Position numbers and translations under genes: made by a program. DNA of 64,000 nt from Lytechinus variegatus (Eukaryota > Echinodermata > Echinoidea > Temnopleuroida > Toxopneustidae), in NCBI RefSeq assembly GCF_018143015.1, contig NC_054740.1, positions 45,315,422 to 45,379,421 of the forward strand, written 5' to 3'. The notes under the pieces were generated by a model, which was not told the origin of the DNA, did not search any database, and worked only from the letters and a program-made list of their open reading frames with translations. The first letter of the stretch is position 1. Each line of letters begins with the position of its first letter. Positions 56,575 to 64,000 of this stretch are shown here, piece by piece.

Positions 56575-58572
56575 ATCACTATAAGAGCAGAGACTTATAG
56601 TTCAAGCAGTATAGTTTCTTTATATAATACACTGCTCTAAAAATGAAACCAGATTTGAAAGTCCTATCAAAATTAAAACTAAACTTATGTTGAAGTCAAA
56701 ATCTCAAGAAAATTAAAATTGATATCAGTTACCCAGCTGGAAAAAGAAAAAGTTAGATGAGAGCACTGAACCTGAAAGGCCACGAGGTAGAGCCAACTCC
56801 TTCACATTTTCACAAGTGTAGACAGAGTTTCATCATTAGAATTGCAGTCAGAGTTCTCAGAAGATGTTTCTAGTTTGGTTACTTCAATAGTTCAAAACCA
56901 GGGCACACTATAAAAATCCAGTCACTACCAATTCCACTGTCATGTCACCAAATCAGATCATATCTGCGATGTTCAGGGAATCATCAATGACACATCTGAC
57001 AAGCGTGTCGGCCCGTGGATCTAACCTATGTGTGTGGAATGAAATAATGTACAAATTATCTGTTTGTTTTCAAAGTTTTTGTCAATCCAATATCAAGTTT
57101 GTAAAATGGATAGCAGACTCAATATTTTAAATTGCCCTTACCAAACATAAACCTCCCCAGTCAGTATGGTACAAGAATATACTTTATACACTCTATTTAC
57201 CAATGATAATTTAAGCAAATATTTCAATTAGATGTTTCCAATTTATAAGAAAGTTTCAGCTGAAAATATGATCACATGTCAAATTTGTAATGCTCTAGGG
57301 CAGTACACAAAGCATCTGTTAAAATGAGAATAATGTTCTTTTACAACTTAGAAATACATGTATATCTGCTAAATTATAACGTATTCCAAAATTAATATTT
57401 TCTGATTATAACTTTGAATCAACGTAGTTTTATAGCTTCATTGTTTACCAGATTTGCAATTGAAATTAATTTTGGTAGTGAGTGAAAATCAATGAATTGC
57501 TTATACTGACAGGATGTCATGTGAGTTTATAACACTATGAAAATTCTCACCTGGAATTGTATCTGACCATCAGCAACAAGTGTACTAGTTCCAGGACTTC
57601 TCTCATTTGTTCTCTGAAAAATCACTTATTGTATATACTGCATCTGAAAAAAAATGAAAATATCTTCATCATCATGATTATGATCAAATCCGAGGTGCAG
57701 TTATTTATGTAGATTCTTTCAGTTTCTGTAAAACGTTATAGAGATAAGGGCGAGGAAGTGGCCACCAAACAACAAAGTATAAAGCTCTATCTACATTAGA
57801 TGTAGACTGAGTCTGGACTTGAGATGATTTATTTAAAACATAAATCCCCAGTAATCTTCAGTTTAACTAAGGTCTCAACTTATTTGCCCACACAGGTTGG
57901 CCACTAACTTTACCAAATTAATTCATGATCTCAGCATTCATATTGTTATTTATAGACCCCCCGGGTGGGGGGGGGTATCTTTCCATTACATATTTTTTAA
58001 AGTATGTAATTACATGATGAGTTCACTATAGCAAAGCAGATAATAAAATCTATGTATTCATTTGTGATTTTTTTTATGGAAATTTATTGCAAATACTATT
58101 CATATGGCCTGGGAACTTGTGAAGACAAGTTAGAACTTAACGAGTATGAGTTAACACAATGGCAATGCATGTAAATTAGACTAGATCTAGGCTAGGCCTA
58201 AACTTTTGCACCTATATACGATTATTTCACCAAATCCTCAGCCTTCATTAAATCTATTTAGTCTTTATAAATGTTATAAAATATTCTAACCCTTATGGTT
58301 TGACTGAATTTACATTCAAGTTCGATTGAGTGACAATAAAGTACACGCAATACTCAGTTCAATTTTCACTGACACGAAAATAAATATGTGGGGCAATGTA
58401 TGTAGAGATTGGACGTTATTTTAAGGATTTTTGCTATCAGAGACGTTTAAAAAGGGTTGAAATCACTCGAAATGACTTTAAAGGCTGCATTACATTTATT
58501 TCCTTTCCTACATTTACAAAAAACTCACCATTTAATGGTCTTCGGCTGTTCCAAACTGTAAATATTTGCCTT
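56575..58572. other. AT-rich region, one possible small exon
   Basis: On the minus strand a ~62-bp stretch (57,552 to about 57,613) is framed by an acceptor tttttcag and a donor GTGAGAAT, and is open. Its product is unrecognised and no partner exon was found. G-run at 57,966-57,975. No other gene seen. Confidence 0.25.
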
Positions 58573-58840
58573 CCGTCACTTCGTGAAAAAACTCTTGAGT
58601 GCAAAGCGTATTCGTTTGTTTTCACGTAATGACGGCTGCTTATCCGTCACTTCGTGAAAACAAGAAATCCTTTTACCCGGTATTTTATTGAATGTCATGT
58701 CGTCATAGCAACGTAATTAGACATTATTGTGATCTGAAACTTTTTGAGGTTCAAGATATAAGTCATAGATGTCCAAAAATGCAAAAAACTCAAAATTGAA
58801 AAAGTGACAATTTTCCTCTTATCCGTCACTTCGTGAAAAT
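58573..58840. repeat. Right cluster of CCGTCACTTCGTGAAAAC motifs
   Basis: Copies at 58,573, 58,619 (inverse, one mismatch), 58,644 and 58,823. Counterpart of the 46,075-46,434 cluster. The last copy abuts the right arm of the large inverted duplication at 58,843. Confidence 0.7.
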
Positions 58841-58842
58841 TG

Positions 58843-60615
58843 GCAAATCAAATAATGCCAGGACACAGCACAAAAAGTTGCAAATGAAACTCACATCATA
58901 AAAAGGACATTTTACAGAGCACTCTTGACAAAAATTAATTGTAAATCAAACAAATTAATAAAAGCTCGATGTCCAAGATGAAATATGTTTCGTATATTGA
59001 CTTCAAAACCAGATAAAGCAATATATCATATCAGCCTATTCACCAAGATATGTATCTCAACGAACAGGCCATGCGAGCGCGAGTGAAACTTATTTATTTT
59101 TGAATCAGTTTCCAAGTCTTCCCTTACCTTATCTTATTCCAATGGCGTAAATCCGTGTTGATGGGTGGGGGGATGACTGAAATATTTTGGCATTTTTTGC
59201 AATCATGTATTTAGATATGCAAGGAATTGTCATTGATATGTCCACAGTGGTGTACCGTGGGTGACGGCATTGTGGGGGCACCAGCAAAATATTTGAATCA
59301 CTGAGTGAGCACGCGATGGGCGCTAATTTGACAATTATACTGACCTAAATTTTAAGGACAATGTCATTAAACGGATATGTATCTCACTGATCAAATAATG
59401 CGAGCGCGAAGCGCGAGCTGAATTTCTTATATTCACACCTAAAAAGGGACATTATAATCAAATTTGTGTAATCACGATAGGTACCTGTCTTGTTAAATAA
59501 AGCGAGCGCGAAGCGCGAGCTGAAATTTTTGCATATTTTGACCCCAAACAGCGATATTTTAAGGAATATAATTTAGAAATCCATTAAGAGTATGCATATC
59601 TCACCATAGTCATCTAATGCGAGTGCCAAGCGCTTGCTAATTTTATTAGAATTACATCTGAACACATGAAACACTTTTTGTAGTCATTGCAATCATGATT
59701 ATCATACGCATCTCACTAATCAAATATTGCGAGCGCGAAGAGCGAGTTGAAAATTTAGACAATTCAGACCTGAAGTGGGGCATTCTAAGGTTTCTTTTTA
59801 GGAAGTAACTGGGACCATTCGTATTTCATTAGTCAAATGATGCGAGCGCGAAGCGCGAGCTGAAAATTTTGTATATTCAGCTCAGAAGAAGGGACATTTT
59901 AAGGACTGATTTGAGAAATTCATGAAGAGCAGACATATCTCACCAATCCACTAATGCGAACGTAATCAGGGACAGGAAATGTTTCATATATACGAAGACC
60001 TTAACATGGGGCAATCACTTTTTGAGTCATGTAAAAGAAGCATATGTCACTACATAAAACAATGGTAACTCAAGTGCTAGGAAATATATTTGGTTTATAT
60101 TGACTTGAAAACGGGATGATTTAGTACTTCAGGATTATAAATCTCGTTAAACAGACAATGCGAGCACCAGGAACAATGAAGACGTAGGCCCTGGGCAAAT
60201 TATGTTTCATTAAGTTATGATAAAAATGTTTCTTATGTAATGTAACATAACATAATTATAACATTATAATGAATAATATTTTCTTCTTTCCCACTACGTT
60301 TCTCTTCCTTTCTCCTCCCACTTTTCTCCTTTTCCCCCTTTTTGGGGGGTCAGCCAATGGAGAGTGGGGGCATGTGCCCCCGTAGTTACGCCACTGTATG
60401 TCCATATGGCAAATACCCCTCCGATATTGTTATTTTTCTTACCCCATGATGGTTCAATTGTTTTATTAGAGATTGCATTAAAAAATTGCCTTTCAATCTT
60501 AATCCCTTCCCAAAGACCCCAACATTAATGAATCGGAAGAAACGAGGGTTTCTCTTCAATGTTATAATAAGGACATTAGTCTTTCGTTTGGAAATGCCAG
60601 TGTCTTTATAGGTCG
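58843..60615 (-). repeat. Right arm of the large inverted duplication
   Basis: Inverse copy of 42,895-44,068, longer by ~590 bp because element B is full length here. The A-element right end (CCAATGGCGTAAATCCG at 59,145) and its TCTTATTC target copy are preserved. Confidence 0.85.
59245..60396. mobile_element. hAT-type element B, long copy
   Basis: CAGTGGTGTACCGTGGG opens and CCCGTAGTTACGCCACTG closes, with TATGTCCA exactly duplicated (59,237-59,244 and 60,397-60,404). The inside has five or six GCGAGCGCGAAGCGCGAGC motifs (59,390-59,880) at ~90-130 bp spacing in AT-rich DNA. Non-coding. Confidence 0.9.
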
Positions 60616-60726
60616 GTCTTCATCAGCTCGAGCTTGAAGAATAGCGCGCTATTGTGGGATCAGAGAAATAAGCCCGAAGTCAGTGAGAGTGTGCGATCCC
60701 GTCTTCACCAGCTCGAGCTTCACCTG

Positions 60727-60878
60727 CAATAAACTTTCAATATTCAGAAAACCCATTTTATACATTTCAAGCATAACAATATCCATGTGAATAATAATCC
60801 AATTAATATTAACATTGACAACAATACAATCGAAGAAAAGAAGAGTTCGAAATTCCTGGGTGTCATTATTGACGAGAA
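60727..60878 (+). pseudogene. Fragment of a LINE reverse transcriptase, plus strand
   Basis: Reads FNIQKTHFIHFKHNNIHVNN and ends SSKFLGVIIDEN, the conserved block after the FADD motif in CR1/Jockey-type reverse transcriptases. One base is missing near the start relative to a NKLS.NI.KT context. It is cut at the point where the minus-strand LINE tail begins, so the second LINE landed in it. Confidence 0.65.
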
Positions 60879-61240
60879 TTTTTTTTTGCAGGATTTTCTG
60901 CATTTATTGAAATAATATACATAACAAATTAACAATGCTTGAAACATAATCATAATATAGCATAAAGTACATAACCAAGTGACAATCTTATATGTAGTGA
61001 CTGAAGACATGAATACATTAAAAAAATATATATATATAATGAGTAAAATGCAGAGGCAAACTATATAAGCAAATACATGCTTGAAGCATAGCAGCCAAAA
61101 AAGGGAAGGGCTACATGGAAACCTAAGAAATTAATTGTGTCTGTAAAAAAAATTAATGTCACGAATCATCAAACCAAGGGAAAAAAGTAGAAATTGAAAA
61201 ATGAAGTGTGTGCTAGTGGGTGCAAGTGCAGTTGGGAGAT

Positions 61241-61714
61241 TTATGAATATCTGGATAAAAGGTATTTTTTGAATGACGCTTTAAAAGAAAAGACAGATGC
61301 AGTGAGTTTGATATGATTGGGTATGTTGTTCCATATATCTGGGCCGTGGTGTCTAATTGTTTTCTGTGCTAAAATTATTTTCGGGTTTGTCAAATGAAAG
61401 TCTGATGAGTGACGTGTAGGATATGAATGAATGTCCCTATTGTAAGTAAAAATGTTTTGAAAGGATGTAGGTATAGCATTGATTGAGAATTTGTACATAA
61501 AAATGGCAGATTGTAAAGTATGGATATCGTTTATTTTCAACGTTTTGAGTTTCCGAAAAATGGGATCAGAGTGAGCTAAATATTGCGAGTGGGAGCAAAT
61601 ACGGAGTGCCTTTTTTTGAAGGCGCAGAATTGAATCTATTTTTGTTTTATTGCTGTTACCCCACAATATATTGCAATATGAAATATGTGATGAAATAAAA
61701 GAATTGTACAACAT
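61241..61714 (-). pseudogene. LINE C-terminal domain
   Basis: 157 codons in frame with the reverse transcriptase but separated from it by one TAA and four codons. It contains HISYCNILWGN, LQKKALRIC and RHHGPDIWNNIPNHIK, the usual C-terminal blocks of CR1/Jockey-like LINE proteins. Confidence 0.8.
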
Positions 61715-61726
61715 AAATAGTGATCT

Positions 61727-62597
61727 TTAGGAAAGACAATATTTGAGTTTATATAATATACCAATACCTCTGGCAACTAGTGTGCTAACATTATGAATGT
61801 GGCTGTTCCAAGTTAAATTAGAATCGATTATTACCCCTAAAAATTTTGTCTCTTGTTTTTCAACGAGACTTGTGTTATTAATTTTAATGGAACCACGAAA
61901 TGTATGTTTAGAATTAAGGTGTTTAAAGTATATGAAATTTGTTTTGTTAATATTCAAGGAGAGTTTATTCGACTTAAACCACATAGACAATTTATCTAAT
62001 TCGTGATTAAATATTGTTTCAAGCATGTCTAAGTTTTTGTGAGAATAAAATACATTAGTGTCATCAGCAAAGAGAACATAAGTAAGTACAGGTGATGCAT
62101 TAATTATATCATTCATATAAATTAGAAATAACAGTGGGCCTAGGATGGAGCCCTGTGGTACCCCACACTTAACGGTACAAACTTGGGATGATTTATAATG
62201 AAAATTAACATACTGACGTCTGTTGGATAAATAATCAGTAAACCATGATAAAACAATACCTCTTATTCCGTAAGTCTTTAATTTACACAAAAGAATATGG
62301 TGATCCATAGTGTCAAATGCCTTTGATAGATCCATAAAGACCCCAACGGTGTGTTCATTTTTAGAAAGTGAATCTATTATTTTGTCATGTAGTTGTAAGA
62401 TTGCATAGTCGGTTGAATGATTTTTCCTAAAGCCATATTGATTTGAGATTAACTATTTGTGTCCAGAAAAGAGTATAATCGTGTATAAACAATTTTTTCA
62501 AGTATTTTGGATATGCTAGGTAATAATGAAATGGGACGGTAGTTAGAGATTTGGCAAGGGTCTTCTTTTTTGTAAATAGGAATTATTTTTGCAATTT
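61727..62597 (-). pseudogene. LINE reverse transcriptase
   Basis: Blocks readable in order: NYRPISLLPSISKILEK (frame shifted against the upstream part), YGFRKNHSTDYAI, MDLSKAFDTMDHHILL, GVPQGSILGPLLFLIYMND, and the catalytic FADDTNVF, then LNINKTNFIYF and KFLGVIIDSNLTW. The protein copies its own RNA at a nicked target (target-primed reverse transcription, family knowledge). Two shifts and the TAA at 61,727 break this copy. Confidence 0.85.
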
Positions 62598-63986
62598 TTA
62601 GTTGATCCGGGAAAATTCCATTTGAGAGAGATAAATTGAATATATAAGCGGAGAAGCTAAAATATGAATTATTTCTTTAAGTAAACATACACTGATACCG
62701 TCATGGCCACTGGATTTGGTAGATTTAAAAGACCGAACAATTTCTATGATTTCATGAGTATTGGTAGGGTTAAAAAATAAAGAATGTTCGGCATGATTAC
62801 TTAAATATGTCGAAAAGTCATTGGCATTAAATGCAATTTTAGATGCAAGGTTAGGACCAACATTGGTAAAAAAAGAATTAAATGCATTAGCAATTTCGGA
62901 AGGGTCTTGCGTTTTATGCCCGTTTAAAAGGAAATCAACATTGTTAAAATCATGCGTATTTTTATTTAACATTTCATTTACTGTACGCCACAATGTTTTG
63001 TTATTATCCTTATTGTTTTCAATTTTATTAGAAAAGTACGATCTTCGAGCCAAGCGGATTATTGAGGTTAATTTATTACGGTATTTCTTGTATTTGTTTT
63101 GATGTTCTTGAGTTGGTGATTTAAGCGATATCTTATATAATCGATTACGGGTGAATATTAATTGAATTATACCTTGGGTGATCCATGGTTGTTTATTCTT
63201 ATTTTTATGGGGTTTGATTCTTGTCAGTGGTACATTTTTGTCATAATAGTAAAGTTTATTTAAAAAAATGTCATATGATTTATTGATATTGTCTTCTCTA
63301 TAAACATCTGCCCAACCCTCTGCACTCAAATCAGTTTTGAGAGATTGTATGTTACGTTTAGTTTCTTTTCGTCGAGTAATTTTTTCGTTATTTTGTTGTT
63401 TTGGTAAGTGTTTGTCATCTTGACATATCGTGAATATGGGTAAATGATCTGAAATGTCATAGTAAATTATACCGTTGTTGTCTTTATCATTCAAAGTATC
63501 TACATTGGAAAAAATATTATCTAGTATTGTATGTGTTGTGCTAGTTATCCGCGTTGGTTTATTAATGAGTGATTTAAAAGAAAATGAGGAAAATAAATCA
63601 ATAAACTGTTGACCAAGTGGAGTGTAAGGCTTTGAAATGTCTATATTGAAATCACCCATGAAATAAACGTCTTTGTTTTCGCGTGATATCTTTTCGAGGC
63701 ATGTTTCCAGTCTGTCCAAAAATGTGTTAGTGATGTTTTTTGGTGGTCTATAGATAATACCAGCTATTTTATTTTTTTCATTGTCCTCAACAATTTCTAT
63801 GAATAACGATTCTATACCTTCAAGTTTAATATCATGTCTTATTTTGAAATGTAGATCACTATGAATGTAAAAAGCGACACCTCCTCCCATTCCATGTTTA
63901 CGATCGTTATGTTTTAAAGTATAATTGTCAATATTGAAAATGTTTGGAGTTGTTGAATGTAACCAGGTTTCTGACATTGCGATCAA
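62598..63986 (-). pseudogene. LINE APE-type endonuclease and linker
   Basis: 462 codons, open at the 5' side to the window edge. SETWL (5-9), GMGGGVAFYI (32-41), the metal-binding GDFNID (111-116) and SDHLPIF (179-185) are the marks of an exonuclease/endonuclease/phosphatase domain. A linker follows with the pre-RT block SSGHDGIS. The frame is lost just after YSIYLSQ. The true start lies beyond 64,000. Confidence 0.85.
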
Positions 63987-64000
63987 AGAAAATGGAAAAG

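Larger units (their letters stand above)
60879..64000 (-). mobile_element. CR1/Jockey-type LINE, decayed, 5' end outside window
   Basis: One ORF2-like region runs endonuclease, reverse transcriptase and C-terminal domain on the minus strand from beyond 64,000 to 61,241. A ~350-bp 3' UTR follows with AATAAA (about 60,899) and a short A-run at the insertion point (60,879-60,888). Lesions: a 1-base shift near 62,630, another near 62,450 and an in-frame TAA at 61,727-61,729. Few lesions and an A tail suggest a fairly young copy. Confidence 0.85.

Overview
The window is eukaryotic and AT-rich. It has spliced genes with GT..AG introns, SINEs, a LINE, hAT, Harbinger and TTAA-type MITEs, a DIRS-type retrotransposon and many minisatellite-armed foldback elements. 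The mix (TGACCTTTGACC interspersed units, hAT ends with long G/C runs, arrays of a GCGAGCGCGAAGCGCGAGC-like motif, DIRS) suggests a marine invertebrate deuterostome, most likely an echinoderm such as a sea urchin. That assignment is inference. Nothing resembles bacterial operons, CRISPR or plasmid DNA.

Layout. 1-2.3 kb: tandem array of 267-280 bp units, each with a long hairpin. 2.86-3.13 kb: last exon of a host-type gene (SAMD3-like C-terminal family). 3.2-5.3 kb: two inverted-repeat elements. 7,531-41,135: what I read as one PIF/Harbinger DNA transposon, bounded by 17-bp inverted ends GGGCCCATTTCATAAAG and the 3-bp duplication CTG, and swollen to 33.6 kb by later insertions. It keeps an apparently intact six-exon Myb/SANT-like gene on the plus strand (15,486-19,208). 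Facing it is a broken four-exon DDE transposase (HARBI1-like) on the minus strand, with exons spread from 40,885 down to 20,932. Nested in it are a 5.7-kb foldback (7,726-13,419), two SINEs, a hAT MITE, a 73-bp satellite, a 3.5-kb foldback that splits transposase exon 2 exactly (23,394-26,876), a 2.35-kb foldback (30,098-32,450) and a DIRS-type element (32,984-39,838).

41-46 kb and 58.8-60.6 kb: hAT elements, one nested inside another with clear 8-bp target duplications, and a large inverted duplication of that nested pair. Between its arms lie clusters of a GTTTTCACGAAGTGACGG motif and a 7.3-kb repeat-bounded segment (49,301-56,574). This segment carries a two-finger C2H2 gene and the first exons of a SAM-domain gene. 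60.9-64 kb: a LINE on the minus strand with endonuclease and reverse transcriptase domains, broken by two frameshifts and a stop, running off the window.

How it fits together: the Myb-like protein and the DDE transposase are the usual two-protein set of Harbinger elements. Removing the 23,394-26,876 insert plus one copy of its 5-bp duplication restores a 267-bp transposase exon in phase. This dates that foldback after the Harbinger. No cellular housekeeping gene was recognised. Coordinates and splice sites were read by eye.
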